Source of the DNA: an uncultured Fodinibius sp.
GTDB lineage: Bacteria > Bacteroidota > Rhodothermia > Balneolales > Balneolaceae
Length of the DNA stretch: 64,000 nt
Direction of reading: 5' to 3'
NCBI GenBank assembly: GCA_913056455.1
Contig: CAJXMJ010000001.1
Span: 992,001 to 1,056,000, forward strand
In this document: in pieces, positions 18,254 through 27,518 of the stretch
Layout: each line of letters begins with the position of its first letter
Position numbering within the stretch: the stretch's first letter is position 1
The notes under the pieces: model-generated
Database searches by the model: none
The model's input: the letters and a program-made list of their open reading frames with translations, nothing else
What the model was told of the DNA's origin: nothing
Made by a program: the position numbers and the translations under genes

Positions 18254-19069
18254 TTATATTCTACGGTGTTTAAGAGAAGGAATCTGACTACGCACCTTCT
18301 TAATGTTATTAGGATCTATCTCCGCCACAGCAATACTCGGTTCTTCCCCCGCATCAGCCAGAACCCTTCCCCACGGATCGATGATCATTGCATGCCCCCA
18401 TGTCCTTCTGTTTTTCCCATGTAATCCAGTTTGTGCAGGTGCAAAAACATAGCATGTATTCTCGATAGCACGAGCTCTCAATAATGAACGCCAGTGATCC
18501 TGTCCTGTGGTATATGTAAAGGCAGAAGGAATGGACAATATCTCTGCCCCACCAGCAACCAGCTTGCGATATAGCTCCGGGAAACGAAGATCATAACAAA
18601 CCGAAAGTCCCCAATTGCCTATTTCTTCGTTTTTACAAACAACCGCCTTGGCATCTCCCGCCTGCACATAATCTGATTCCCGGTACGACTCATCACCATC
18701 CAGGTCGACATCAAAAAGATGAATCTTGTTATAACTTTTCATCTCTTTTCCATCGGGCGCGTAAAGCGGCGAATGATTGTAAACTTTTCCTCCATCAGCC
18801 GGAACAGGATAGCTACCACCCATTATATAAACCTCAAACTCCTTTGCTGTATCAGCAAGGAAATTTGGCACTTCTTCAGCAATTTTATCTGCTTTCTTCA
18901 TTCGCATCGACAATCCACCTAAAAAGGAGAAATTCTCGGGAAGCCCCACTACTTTTACTCCTTGTTCTACAGATTCTTTGATGCGTTTATAAGCAGAGTC
19001 CAAGTTCGCCTGCAAATCCTTTTTGCTGTTCATCTGTATGACCGACGCTTTGTATGGCTCAGAAAACAT
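18254..19069 (-). CDS. carbon-nitrogen hydrolase (nitrilase superfamily, Nit1/Nit2-like)
   Basis: 271 residues. The catalytic triad is visible: glutamate E45 in GLPENFSF, lysine K115 in SYNKIHLFD, and cysteine C158 in LSVCYDLRFPELYR. These flanking sequences are closest to the Nit branch, whose members hydrolyse deaminated glutathione to 2-oxoglutarate and Cys-Gly (a repair reaction). The frame is open to 19132, but that start would lie inside the terminator hairpin of the upstream operon and adds a non-homologous leader; MFSEPYKASVIQM at 19069 matches the family start. Confidence 0.9.
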   Translation of the reverse strand: MFSEPYKASVIQMNSKKDLQANLDSAYKRIKESVEQGVKVVGLPENFSFLGGLSMRMKKADKIAEEVPNFLADTAKEFEVYIMGGSYPVPADGGKVYNHSPLYAPDGKEMKSYNKIHLFDVDLDGDESYRESDYVQAGDAKAVVCKNEEIGNWGLSVCYDLRFPELYRKLVAGGAEILSIPSAFTYTTGQDHWRSLLRARAIENTCYVFAPAQTGLHGKNRRTWGHAMIIDPWGRVLADAGEEPSIAVAEIDPNNIKKVRSQIPSLKHRRI

Positions 19070-19109
19070 ATATGAAAATGTAATTGTTGATATGACTAAC
19101 AAACCATCT

Positions 19110-19149
19110 TTAAAATAAAAAAGGTGCGACACTATTCATGCCGCACCTT
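19110..19149 (-). terminator. intrinsic terminator after the amidohydrolase operon
   Basis: AAGGTGCG (19121-19128) pairs with CGCACCTT (19142-19149) in an 8-bp stem with a 13-nt loop. On the minus strand it is followed by TTTTTTATTTT. It lies 20 bp beyond the stop of the amidohydrolase gene ending at 19170 and separates that operon from the nitrilase gene. Confidence 0.85.
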
Positions 19150-19169
19150 AATAAATTTCAGAAAGTATA

Positions 19170-20486
19170 TTAGTTCGTTTTTGCCCCCCTATCCAAATAT
19201 TGCTGATAGAGCTGTATGTGCCGACTCACCATCGGAATTTTATTGCCACGGATAAAAACATCTGTAATGTGGTTCATCGGCTCAAAAGGATCACCGTCTG
19301 CTATAAACAGATTCGCTTGCTTTCCTTTTTCTATACTGCCAAGCTTGTCATCCACACCAAATATTTCAGCGGCATTTATGGTAATAGCTTTTAGCGCTTC
19401 TTGTTTCCCAAGCCCATAACTGGCTGCAAAACCTGCGTGATATGGAGCGTTTCGCACATTTTCGACCTCTCCGGTAGCAATAGCTACTTTTACACCTGCT
19501 GCATGCAACTTCCCGGGATTTTGATATGGACGCTGGTAATTATCATAGTCACGTTCAGGGGTATACAGCGTAGAAACCAGGCAGGGAAGACCTGCTTCTG
19601 CAATTTCATCGGCTACACGCCAGCCATCCCTTACTCCGGCCAGCACGAACTGCATATCGGGATAATTCTCAGTCCATTCGATAACATCCAAAATATCACT
19701 TTTAGCATCTACCGAGATAATAACCGGTATCTCTCCATTGACAACTTCACGCATTGCCTGCATCTTTTTATTCATATCAGGCTGCTGTTTGTCATTTGGA
19801 TTACGTTCAAAATCCGTCATCATCTTGTCATAAAACTGCGCCTCAGAAAGAAAATCGCTAAGCTCTTTCAGATCTTTCTTGTACTCTTTTTCGACTTCAT
19901 CATCTGATCGGTCATCCCACCAACCTCCTTTTTTGGAAGTTGGCCAGTTTAAATGGAGACCGGCATTGGGGCTAACCGCCATCGAATCAGGAGAGTAACC
20001 ATAGAGATCTATCAGGGTAGCTTTGCCTGCTAATCGTCCGGATACGGGCATAGAGATCACGTGCGTTATACCATTAACCCTGGTCACAGGAATATTCACG
20101 CTGCTTGGATTAATAGCAGTAAAGGCTCGAACATGGGGATTAAAATCGCCAAGCTCAGCCTGATCGTTGGTGACGGCTACGGCCCCAATTTCTTGGAGTC
20201 CGAGTTGCGTACCCGCATCAAAAAATCCAGGGTACACGTGTTTACCGGAAGCATTGATCTCTTCAAAATCAGATGGGATGTTTACATCGGCGCCAACATC
20301 AATAATTTGCTCATTCTCAATTAATACCGTCCCATTTTCAATTACACCATTAGTGACGGTATGGATAGTGCCATTGGTAATAGCAAACTTACCGAATTCC
20401 GCCTTTTTTGTAATTTGGGCTTCTGCGCTCATCCCCAATAAGAGTACCAAGAGACAAGCTGATATTGTGCTTTTTAAATACGTCAT
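19170..20486 (-). CDS. exported amidohydrolase-family protein lacking the HxH metal motif
   Basis: 438 residues with a signal peptide (about 1-22, ending AEAQ). The fold is amidohydrolase-like: an N-terminal beta-sandwich (FAITNGTIHTVTNGVIENGTVLIEN), the YPGFFDAGTQLG segment, and a C-terminal KLGSIEKGKQANLFIADGDPF. Where active members have the HxH pair after PGxxDA, this one reads AGTQLG, so the first two metal ligands are missing. The true substrate is unknown. It is the last of three tandem amidohydrolase genes and follows the middle one by 29 bp. The start at 20486 gives the signal peptide. Confidence 0.85.
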   Translation of the reverse strand: MTYLKSTISACLLVLLLGMSAEAQITKKAEFGKFAITNGTIHTVTNGVIENGTVLIENEQIIDVGADVNIPSDFEEINASGKHVYPGFFDAGTQLGLQEIGAVAVTNDQAELGDFNPHVRAFTAINPSSVNIPVTRVNGITHVISMPVSGRLAGKATLIDLYGYSPDSMAVSPNAGLHLNWPTSKKGGWWDDRSDDEVEKEYKKDLKELSDFLSEAQFYDKMMTDFERNPNDKQQPDMNKKMQAMREVVNGEIPVIISVDAKSDILDVIEWTENYPDMQFVLAGVRDGWRVADEIAEAGLPCLVSTLYTPERDYDNYQRPYQNPGKLHAAGVKVAIATGEVENVRNAPYHAGFAASYGLGKQEALKAITINAAEIFGVDDKLGSIEKGKQANLFIADGDPFEPMNHITDVFIRGNKIPMVSRHIQLYQQYLDRGAKTN

Positions 20487-20515
20487 AATAATTTCTGTGT
20501 CTTTGGTCATTTAAA

Positions 20516-21919
20516 TTAATTGCCTTGAAGTTTCATCCCTTGCTTGCTGAAACGTATTTCTGCTCCTCTCAAACATGTTTCTGAGTGCCGGCCGTTTTCG
20601 TTGTACCATCTGCCGGACGCCTCATCAAAATCCTGTTCAGCATCAACCTTCAAGCGCATGTCATCGGCATCTTCGGCCCGGTCAAAATATTTCTTGCCGT
20701 CTACGTAGGTTTTCAGGGTTTTGCTGTAAATACTTAACGGATGGCCGTCCCAGATGGCCACATCTCCATGCTTACCCACTTCCAGGCTGCCCACCTTTTC
20801 GTCTATTCCCAACTGGGTTGCGGGATTGATGGTAATCATCTTCAGGGCATCCTGCTTGGATGTATTGCCGTAATGAACGGCTTTTGCTGCCTCATGATTG
20901 AGGTGACGAATCAGCTCTCCACTATCGGAATTAATGCTGTTTTTAACCCCATTCGCATTTAAGATTGAAGCGTTATAGGCCGTCGAATAATAAACCTCAA
21001 ACTTGTAGGCCCACCAATCAGCGAAGACTGAAGTATATGCCCCATTTTTCTTAAGTTCCGGAGCTACTTTAAATGCTTCATTTGCGTGCTGGAACGTATA
21101 GTCTTCAATCCCGTAATCATTGAAAACGCGCATCAGCATAGTAATTTCATCGGCCCGGTATGAGTGCGTATGGACAAGCACTTCTCCCTCCAAAATATCT
21201 ACCAACACTTCGAGTCGCTCATTCTTGGCAACCGGTACGGGGGGTGTGGAGCGATTTCCATTGTCATAAGCCTCTTTGGCATCTAAGTATTCCCGGCGAT
21301 TACGCTGGTAATCGATGGCCGCATCAAAATGATCACGAATAACTTGTTCAACCCCCATTCGGGTCCGCGGCTGTACGTCAAATCCCTGCCCATGGACGCG
21401 AGTGGGATTTTCACCGAGAGCAAATTTGATCGTCCGGGGAGCATCCTCAAAACGCAGGCCATCCATATCCGATCCATAGCGGAGTTTTAGCGTCTCATTC
21501 TGTCCGCCTATTACATTGGCAGATCCGTGCATTAAATGAATAGATGTTACACCGCCGGCCAACGCCCAATAAATATTGATATCATTGGGATTGATGGACT
21601 CCTCCATCGTAACCTCGGCCGTAACAGGATTGGTCCACTCATTGATATCGACTCCTGATATATGCGAGTGGGCATCAATGATACCCGGCATGACATATTT
21701 TCCAGACGCATCAACGGTTTCTACACCACGGGGAGCAGTAATATCATTCCCAATTTGGGTGATAACCCCATCTTCAATTAAAAGATCGGTATTAGGCATA
21801 TTACCATTGGTGATGGTGATCAGATTACCATCTTTAATAAGTACTGACCCCTTCTCTTGGGCAAAGCCCGTTGTTAGAGTAAAGCAAAACGCAAATAATA
21901 GTAAAAGTAATTTCTTCAT
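20516..21919 (-). CDS. exported amidohydrolase (imidazolonepropionase-like) with intact metal site
   Basis: 467 residues. Signal peptide 1-20 (MKKLLLLLFAFCF...GFAQ). The metal-binding HxH is present as HSH in MPGIIDAHSHISG, with further ligands likely in VLVHTHSYRADE and the aspartate in NSDSGE. The end block KVGSLEVGKHGDVAIWDGHPLS is typical of cyclic amidohydrolases. It probably hydrolyses an amide or dipeptide in the periplasm. The frame is open upstream to 22072, but the ATG at 21919 begins the signal peptide, 4 bp after the previous gene's stop. Only this member of the trio looks catalytically complete. Confidence 0.88.
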   Translation of the reverse strand: MKKLLLLLFAFCFTLTTGFAQEKGSVLIKDGNLITITNGNMPNTDLLIEDGVITQIGNDITAPRGVETVDASGKYVMPGIIDAHSHISGVDINEWTNPVTAEVTMEESINPNDINIYWALAGGVTSIHLMHGSANVIGGQNETLKLRYGSDMDGLRFEDAPRTIKFALGENPTRVHGQGFDVQPRTRMGVEQVIRDHFDAAIDYQRNRREYLDAKEAYDNGNRSTPPVPVAKNERLEVLVDILEGEVLVHTHSYRADEITMLMRVFNDYGIEDYTFQHANEAFKVAPELKKNGAYTSVFADWWAYKFEVYYSTAYNASILNANGVKNSINSDSGELIRHLNHEAAKAVHYGNTSKQDALKMITINPATQLGIDEKVGSLEVGKHGDVAIWDGHPLSIYSKTLKTYVDGKKYFDRAEDADDMRLKVDAEQDFDEASGRWYNENGRHSETCLRGAEIRFSKQGMKLQGN

Positions 21920-21923
21920 GGTG

Positions 21924-23252
21924 CTATTCCTCGGAAGATTCTTGTTCAAATTCGATAAGATTTCCATCCGTAACAGAGTAAAGTGCCTGAGCTTTCTCCT
22001 CGATAAATGGCTTGCTAAATATGGTAAAACTGGCGATACGGCCTTCAGTGATATTTCCAAGCTGGTTTCCATATCCCAGGATATCAGCTGTCGATTGAGT
22101 CAACATTTGCAAAATATGTTCATCTTTAAGATCGCCCTCCTCTTTTAAAACCGTAAGGTTTTTTCCGAAATCAGCAAGATCCAGTCCGTTCGAAGCGAAA
22201 CCAACTTTTACTCCACTATCAATCATCTTTGCAATATTCTGAATATCTGCTTTGTACGCTTCCTCCTGCCTATCTCTGAAGATGCGCATTTCCTCGGTTA
22301 TCTCCGGATGATCTTCATCCTCCTTTTCTGATCGCCATTTTGGTTCTTCGGGCAGATCAATACTTGCTAAAACCGGAATATTACGCTCTTTCAACTCCTC
22401 GGCTTGTTTATAGGCTTCTTTACCGGATACAATAACCACTTCAAAACCGAGCTCATCCTGCAGCATAAATATGCGCTCAATATTTTCTTCGGTATCTACC
22501 ACAAAATAGATCGGCTGCTGTTTATCCATCACCGGATACAGTGCTTCGAGCACCTTATTTTGCTTTGGGGCAGGATAGTTCGACGAAACGGAAGCAAAAT
22601 ACTGCTCTTGTTGCTGTAGGGCTTTAGCATCATTAAAAAGCTGCCTAAACCGACTCATTATACCCATTGTTGTTGAGGGATATGCTTGTCCCTGTGCTTC
22701 TTCGAACTGGGCCGTTATTCCTACTCCCTGTTCTAAAAGCAGATTCTCAGTATTTTTTCCATTAATAAAAAATAGATCAATCTGTCCGGGAAGCATCTGT
22801 CCCTTTAGTCCCAATGCAGCTGTTGTAAAACCATGTTTTGGGGCCTCAACAAGAGACTTACTTTCTGTTTGCAAAAGCTCTGAGGCTTTTCGGTCAGGCT
22901 GAATTCCCGCACGTACATATCCCGGATTTCCGGGTTCATCCGGGGTTTCAACGTCTTCATCAATGTCGGGACTCCCCCAGAGTGCATGACCATCAATAAA
23001 TCCCGGATATACATGCAAACTATCCCCTCCGTCACGAACATAGGCATCAAAGGGAATGTCAATATTTTTACCAACGTTAGTAATGATCCCATTCCTCCAA
23101 ACAATGGCCCCACTTTTAATGGTTTTTCCATCAGCAGTATGGATCGTTACATTTTTAAAGGCCTCAGCCGGGGACGACTGTGACCATCCTTGTGATGCAA
23201 ACATCAGCAAGAAAGCGAAACAAAGAACAGTAATATGAGCTGTTTTCTTCAT
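21924..23252 (-). CDS. exported amidohydrolase-family protein with degenerate metal motif
   Basis: 442 residues with a signal peptide cut near SQGWSQSS. Amidohydrolase features: VYPGFIDGHALWG, where only one histidine of the HxH pair remains, and the C-terminal QLGNITEGRIASFTIFSKPF. The middle holds FVVDTEEN and IPVLASIDLPEEP, as in the gene at 19170. First gene of the three-gene operon, just 4 bp upstream of the intact member. It may act as a structural partner of the intact enzyme; that is an inference. Confidence 0.83.
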   Translation of the reverse strand: MKKTAHITVLCFAFLLMFASQGWSQSSPAEAFKNVTIHTADGKTIKSGAIVWRNGIITNVGKNIDIPFDAYVRDGGDSLHVYPGFIDGHALWGSPDIDEDVETPDEPGNPGYVRAGIQPDRKASELLQTESKSLVEAPKHGFTTAALGLKGQMLPGQIDLFFINGKNTENLLLEQGVGITAQFEEAQGQAYPSTTMGIMSRFRQLFNDAKALQQQEQYFASVSSNYPAPKQNKVLEALYPVMDKQQPIYFVVDTEENIERIFMLQDELGFEVVIVSGKEAYKQAEELKERNIPVLASIDLPEEPKWRSEKEDEDHPEITEEMRIFRDRQEEAYKADIQNIAKMIDSGVKVGFASNGLDLADFGKNLTVLKEEGDLKDEHILQMLTQSTADILGYGNQLGNITEGRIASFTIFSKPFIEEKAQALYSVTDGNLIEFEQESSEE

Positions 23253-23564
23253 AAAAGTTTGTTTTTGTGCAAATTAAAACCAATTTGAATATATCATTAT
23301 GAAGGTTATTTGAAAGTTTCGAAAAGAAAAAAGATGTAAAGCGACTATGTGCGATTTGGAATAGTTTGATTTGGACCCACAGGCATACATCTTTAGTATT
23401 GCGAACAAGCAGTTACCTGCCATGTTGAATTTTCTTGATCATTAATGATGTATAAAGGATAAATACTATAGAATAGAATTTGTTGCACAGTTCTAAGGAT
23501 TGTAACTTTGCTGTTTCAAATTTTTGAGTACAGAACCTATTTATAACGGAAAAGAAATACCCCA
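23253..23564. other. 312-bp divergent intergenic region
   Basis: Lies between the divergent amidohydrolase operon and malic enzyme gene. It is A/T-rich, with no ORF of note. A Bacteroidota-type promoter for malic enzyme is visible near its right end. I see no repeat or RNA gene in it. Confidence 0.6.
23479..23510 (+). promoter_or_regulatory. Bacteroidota-type promoter for malic enzyme
   Basis: The -7 element TAACTTTG (23503-23510) matches TAnnTTTG, and a TTG at 23483-23485 lies 17 nt before it (TTTG at 23479 is the alternative, 20 nt). This is the primary-sigma promoter form known from Bacteroidota. The gene start is 55 bp downstream. Confidence 0.5.
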
Positions 23565-24983
23565 ATGAGTGAAGTACAACCGAGTGTCAGCTATAGTTTT
23601 ACCATGCGTTTATATATTAAAAATAAACCAGGTATGCTGGCCAAGATTTTAAGTGAAATTGCAGATCATAAAGCAGATCCCGGGGCGGTTGATGTCGTCG
23701 AGGTAGAAGGAGAATATAAAGTTCGGGATCTGACCGTAAGTGCCCGCGATGAGGAACACTCGAAGGCTATTGTTGAAGCTGTTAAATCAATTGATGGCGT
23801 CAAGGTTCGAAATGTATCTGATCGCGTATTTCTACTCCACCTCGGAGGAAAGATCCGGATTGAAAACAAAGTACCTGTCGATACTCGTGATTCCCTTTCA
23901 ATGGCTTATACCCCGGGTGTAGGACGTGTATGTGAAGCTATCGCTAAAGAAAAGGAGAAGGTTCACTCCCTGACGATCAAAGAAAATTCTGTAGCCGTAG
24001 TTAGCGATGGGTCTGCGGTATTAGGATTAGGTGATATTGGTCCTGAAGCCGCCATGCCGGTGATGGAAGGAAAAGCCATGCTGTTTAAAGAATTTGCTGA
24101 TGTCGATGCCTATCCGATATGCCTGCAGACTCAAGAGGTCGATGAGATAGTCAATGCTGTTAAATGGATGTCTCCCGGTTTTGGTGGGATTAATCTTGAA
24201 GATATTGGAGCCCCTCGCTGTTTTGAAATCGAAGAAAAGCTTAAAAAGGAGCTGGATATCCCTGTCTTTCATGACGACCAACACGGAACTGCTGTTGTAG
24301 CCTTGGCTGCTACCATCAATGCACTTAAGGTTGTTGATAAAGACCTCTCGGATCTTCGTACGGTGATTGTTGGCGTTGGAGCAGCCGGTGTAGCTATTAC
24401 CAAAATATTATTGGAAGCTGGTGCAGAAGAAATCCTATGCTGCGACAGAAGTGGTATCATCAATCGGGACAACCTTGATGAGCTCAATTCAAGTAAACGA
24501 TGGGTGGCGGAGAACACCAACCCTCAAAATCTATCGGGTTCCCTATTAGAGGCCACCCAAAATGCCGATCTCCTTATTGGCGTAAGCGGACCGGGCACGG
24601 TACCCATTGAAGCAGTTGAACAGATGGCTGATGATCCGATCGTTTTTGCGCTGGCAAATCCTGTCCCTGAAATTATGCCTGAAGAAATTCAGGGAATTGC
24701 CCGAATTATTGCTACCGGACGCAGCGATTATCCGAATCAGATAAACAACGTGTTAGCATTCCCGGGACTATTCCGCGGTGCGTTGGATGCGCGTTCCACC
24801 GACATTAATGAGGAAATGAAGCTGGCTGCGGCCCATGCTATTGCAGAATGCATCGACGAAGAAGGACTGAGCGAAGAATACATTGTACCCAGCGTATTTA
24901 ACAAGGAAGTGGTACGAAGAGTGTCAGAAGAGGTTAAAAACGCTGCCCATGAAAGCGGAGTAGCCCAACGGCCTCAACCTTAA
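23565..24983 (+). CDS. NAD-dependent malic enzyme with N-terminal ACT domain
   Basis: 472 residues. An ACT-like regulatory domain fills about residues 8-85 ([16 protein letters not shown] opening). The malic enzyme core follows: [11 protein letters not shown]-type block (here [14 protein letters not shown]), [24 protein letters not shown], the catalytic [20 protein letters not shown], and the Rossmann VGVGAAGVA. It decarboxylates malate to pyruvate. The short form without a PTA domain is typical of NAD-dependent MaeB-like bacterial enzymes. The ACT domain suggests allosteric control by a small metabolite. Transcribed alone from its own promoter and ended by a strong terminator. Confidence 0.93.
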   Translation: MSEVQPSVSYSFTMRLYIKNKPGMLAKILSEIADHKADPGAVDVVEVEGEYKVRDLTVSARDEEHSKAIVEAVKSIDGVKVRNVSDRVFLLHLGGKIRIENKVPVDTRDSLSMAYTPGVGRVCEAIAKEKEKVHSLTIKENSVAVVSDGSAVLGLGDIGPEAAMPVMEGKAMLFKEFADVDAYPICLQTQEVDEIVNAVKWMSPGFGGINLEDIGAPRCFEIEEKLKKELDIPVFHDDQHGTAVVALAATINALKVVDKDLSDLRTVIVGVGAAGVAITKILLEAGAEEILCCDRSGIINRDNLDELNSSKRWVAENTNPQNLSGSLLEATQNADLLIGVSGPGTVPIEAVEQMADDPIVFALANPVPEIMPEEIQGIARIIATGRSDYPNQINNVLAFPGLFRGALDARSTDINEEMKLAAAHAIAECIDEEGLSEEYIVPSVFNKEVVRRVSEEVKNAAHESGVAQRPQP

Positions 24984-25013
24984 GCTTTAGGTTGAAATCC
25001 CAATTCTTTTTAT

Positions 25014-25040
25014 GGCCGGAATGTTTACCGGCCTTTTTTT
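25014..25040 (+). terminator. intrinsic terminator of malic enzyme gene
   Basis: GGCCGG (25014-25019) pairs with CCGGCC (25028-25033), followed by seven T (25034-25040). It lies 31 bp after the stop. The T tract touches the 3' end of the converging SDR gene. Confidence 0.88.
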
Positions 25041-25761
25041 ACATCGGTGGCACGCGTCCGTGTTGAGGTTTTATCAATATTTCTTCTACAACTGTGCGTG
25101 GTGAGAGCTGAGTTAAATTCAGGATGATTCTTGCAACATCATCGGGATTAATTAAGAGGTCACGATCAATAAGTGATCCTTCCCACGATGTAGATTGCGT
25201 TTGTCCAAGGTTGATAGCAGTCACTCCTACTTTGGTTTCTATCAGTTCTTTGCGTAGAGAGCGCGTATATCCCAACAACGCATGTTTTGAGGCGGAATAA
25301 GCCCCACTGTCTTCGAGTCCTTCAACCGCACCTACCGAACAAATATTGATAACCAAGGCATTCGACTTGTCTTTAAGATTATCCAAAAACCGATTGGTTA
25401 TATTTACTGCCGAATAAAGGTTGGCCTGCATTTGTTGAACAAACTCTTCATGGGTCGTTTTTTGCAACGGCTTTAGTAAAAATGACCCGGCATTATTGAT
25501 GATGATTTTTGGCGTGGGAAAATCTTCCGGCAATTTAAGCTTTTGTACAGCCTTGTCATTCGCAGCATCCAAATCAGCGGTAACTACATGGTTATCCCCT
25601 ATATTCCGACAAATCGTTTGAGTATCTTTTAAATCGGACTTCGTCCGAGCAATAAGCAGTAGACCATAATCTGTCTCTCGTACAAATGCCTGAGCAATAC
25701 GTCGACCAATACCTCGACTGGCACCGGTGATAACTACAGAATGACTTTGCTGGTCGGTCAC
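25039..25761 (-). CDS. short-chain dehydrogenase/reductase (SDR family)
   Basis: 240 residues of a classical SDR. Cofactor motif TGASRGIG at about 12-19, NNAG near residue 90, catalytic serine in NICSVGA, and YSASKHA (Tyr and Lys). The GTG start at 25761 follows the queE TAA directly (TAAGTG), so it is the third gene of the queD-queE operon. In other organisms sepiapterin reductase-like SDRs sit near pterin genes, and this one resembles that group in its length and motifs; a role in pterin chemistry is possible but not shown. Confidence 0.88.
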   Translation of the reverse strand: MTDQQSHSVVITGASRGIGRRIAQAFVRETDYGLLLIARTKSDLKDTQTICRNIGDNHVVTADLDAANDKAVQKLKLPEDFPTPKIIINNAGSFLLKPLQKTTHEEFVQQMQANLYSAVNITNRFLDNLKDKSNALVINICSVGAVEGLEDSGAYSASKHALLGYTRSLRKELIETKVGVTAINLGQTQSTSWEGSLIDRDLLINPDDVARIILNLTQLSPRTVVEEILIKPQHGRVPPM

Positions 25762-26418
25762 TTATCTGACCCCCATAAACTTATGAGTCTGTAGGCTAAT
25801 GCCCCATTGTGGATTTTTCTTCACGTAATCTATAATCAAATCTACCGCTCCCTCCTTTTCCCATTCGGGTTGCAGCAAAAGCTGTGTGCTGTCGGGGCAT
25901 TTTGCTGCATTTTTCTCTGCCCATTCTAAGTCTTTATTGGTTAGTACAACCACTTTCAATTCATCAACATAGGGAAAAATATCATCCAACGGCTCTTTAA
26001 AACGTTTGGGAGAAAGTGTAATCCAATCTAAATAGCCCGAGATAGGTGAAGAGCCGCTTGTTTCAATATGTACCTCAATACCGGCCTGCTTCAATTGAAA
26101 AGTGAGAGGATCGAGATCATGCAACAGCGGTTCTCCACCGGTGATAACGGCAAACTCGGCACCACTGTCTTTTGCCCCCTGCACAATTTCTTCAACTGTT
26201 TTAGGAGGATGTTCCTCTTCATCCCAACTTTCCTTAACATCGCACCACCAACAGTTTACGTCACAGCCCGCGGTACGGATAAAATACGCCGGACGTCCGC
26301 TGTGAGCACCTTCGCCCTGAATAGTATAGAAATCCTCTACCAGCGGATATTCCACCGACCTCATTTCATCCTGATCGATGAGTCCTTCTAATTTTTCCTG
26401 ATCAAATTCGTTAAACAT
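25762..26418 (-). CDS. queE: 7-carboxy-7-deazaguanine synthase
   Basis: 218 residues. A radical SAM enzyme that converts 6-carboxytetrahydropterin to CDG in the preQ0/queuosine pathway. The unusual cysteine spacing of short QueE proteins is seen as C52-x3-C56-x2-C59 in GCDVNCWWC, after the FYTIQGEGAHSGRPAYFIR signature. ITGGEPLL and the ETSGS segment are also typical. The frame opens at 26469, but the ATG at 26418 fits the family and overlaps queD by 8 bp. Operon queD-queE-SDR. Confidence 0.94.
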   Translation of the reverse strand: MFNEFDQEKLEGLIDQDEMRSVEYPLVEDFYTIQGEGAHSGRPAYFIRTAGCDVNCWWCDVKESWDEEEHPPKTVEEIVQGAKDSGAEFAVITGGEPLLHDLDPLTFQLKQAGIEVHIETSGSSPISGYLDWITLSPKRFKEPLDDIFPYVDELKVVVLTNKDLEWAEKNAAKCPDSTQLLLQPEWEKEGAVDLIIDYVKKNPQWGISLQTHKFMGVR

Positions 26419-26800
26419 GGTTCTCTGTGTATTCAACCCAACTATTCTCGGTTTCCCAAACGGTGACATTCAGTTCAATATCATCTGGAATACGCTGCTG
26501 GGTTTCCTTGTAAATAAATTCTGCTATGCGTTCTGCAGTGGGATTCACCGGCATCTCTTCATTCAGTACGGAGTGATCCAACCCTCCTTTTTCTGCTCCC
26601 TTCGCCGCCCACTTTAATTCCTTGAAGTCACAGACCATATCATCGGTATCAAGGTATTTCGAGGGATTCAATTTATGAGACTTTGCAGAAATATGCACTT
26701 TGTAGCTGTGACCGTGCATACGACCGCATTTTCCGTCGTAGCCCTCAATCAAATGAGCAGCATCAAATTTAAATTCTGTATGTAACGTCCAAGTGGGCAT
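26411..26800 (-). CDS. queD: 6-carboxy-5,6,7,8-tetrahydropterin synthase
   Basis: 129 residues of the QueD/PTPS family, which makes 6-carboxytetrahydropterin from dihydroneopterin triphosphate. Zinc ligands H16 (FDAAH), H29 and H31 (RMHGHSY) and the catalytic C25 (GKCGRMHGH) are all visible. The C-terminal ETENSWVEY block holds the substrate-binding glutamate. First gene of the queuosine operon; queG lies separately at 41.4 kb. Confidence 0.95.
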   Translation of the reverse strand: MPTWTLHTEFKFDAAHLIEGYDGKCGRMHGHSYKVHISAKSHKLNPSKYLDTDDMVCDFKELKWAAKGAEKGGLDHSVLNEEMPVNPTAERIAEFIYKETQQRIPDDIELNVTVWETENSWVEYTENHV

Positions 26801-26820
26801 TTGTCGTTTTTATTCTGTTC

Positions 26821-26854
26821 CAAAAGAAAAGGCTTACCGTCACTGGTAAGCCTT
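26821..26854 (-). terminator. intrinsic terminator after the thioredoxin-family gene
   Basis: A perfect 10-bp stem (AAGGCTTACC at 26829-26838, GGTAAGCCTT at 26845-26854) with a 6-nt loop. On the minus strand it is followed by TTCTTTTG. It separates the PPTase-to-thioredoxin run from the queD operon, although leaky readthrough into queD is possible. Confidence 0.85.
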
Positions 26855-26886
26855 CGAAAATAAGGAAATATTGAGACAATTAGGAA

Positions 26887-27513
26887 TTACTTGGGCCACT
26901 TAATAGTGCATCCGAGTGCTTTGGTCGTCTTGGGGTCGATTCCCTTGCCTGAAACCAAGTTTTTGATTGCATTTTTTAAGAACGGCTGCTCAACTTCCTC
27001 AGCAGCTTTAGCATTATCATCAATGGCACCTGTATATACCAGTTCCATACTGCTGTTAAAGAGAAATACATCAGGAGTGCGTGTAGCTCCGAAAGCTTCC
27101 GCCAGCTTTGCTCCCTCATCTAACGCATAATAAAAATCGTAACCGCTCGATTTCGCCCTGGCTTGCATATCCTTCATTGACTCCCCATCGTCACGAATAG
27201 CCGCATTGGGATTTAACATTATAACTCCTATGTCGTTTTCTTCGGCCAGCTTAGAAATAGGATTGTAGCGATCTTCCCACGCTTCAACCCACGGGCAAGT
27301 ATTACACGAAAAGTTAACAAGCAATCCGTTTTTATCGGCCACTTCTTCAAGGGTCAGCACTTCGCCCGACACATCTGTAACTTTTACATCGGTAAGCGGT
27401 GCTTTAGAACCAATCTCTAACCGATCCGAAATCTTATCTTCTACCGGCAAAAAAGCCAGCAATCCAACCCCTAAAAGAATAGGTAACACATAAAGTAATT
27501 TATATAATCTCAT
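26887..27513 (-). CDS. membrane-anchored thioredoxin-family protein (redoxin)
   Basis: 208 residues. An N-terminal hydrophobic segment (about 5-23) serves as signal or anchor. The thioredoxin fold follows, with the redox pair C70 and C73 in NFSCNTCPW, then EAWEDRYN and later RTPDVFLFN (the cis-proline loop). This branch is usually called 'thioredoxin family protein' or redoxin in Bacteroidota-type genomes and acts in the periplasm; its substrate is unknown. It begins 5 bp after the TlpA-like gene, so the two thiol proteins are co-expressed. Confidence 0.87.
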   Translation of the reverse strand: MRLYKLLYVLPILLGVGLLAFLPVEDKISDRLEIGSKAPLTDVKVTDVSGEVLTLEEVADKNGLLVNFSCNTCPWVEAWEDRYNPISKLAEENDIGVIMLNPNAAIRDDGESMKDMQARAKSSGYDFYYALDEGAKLAEAFGATRTPDVFLFNSSMELVYTGAIDDNAKAAEEVEQPFLKNAIKNLVSGKGIDPKTTKALGCTIKWPK

Positions 27514-27518
27514 GGTAT

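Noticed and set aside
19070-19132. Longer N-terminus for the nitrilase-like protein
   Set aside because: The extra codons overlap the terminator hairpin of the upstream operon and have no family homology.
19401-19907. Plus-strand frame of 168 codons antisense to an amidohydrolase
   Set aside because: Unusual composition, no domain, and the other strand encodes a clear family protein.
21576-22148. Plus-strand frame of 190 codons in the amidohydrolase region
   Set aside because: Shadow of two well-supported genes on the other strand.
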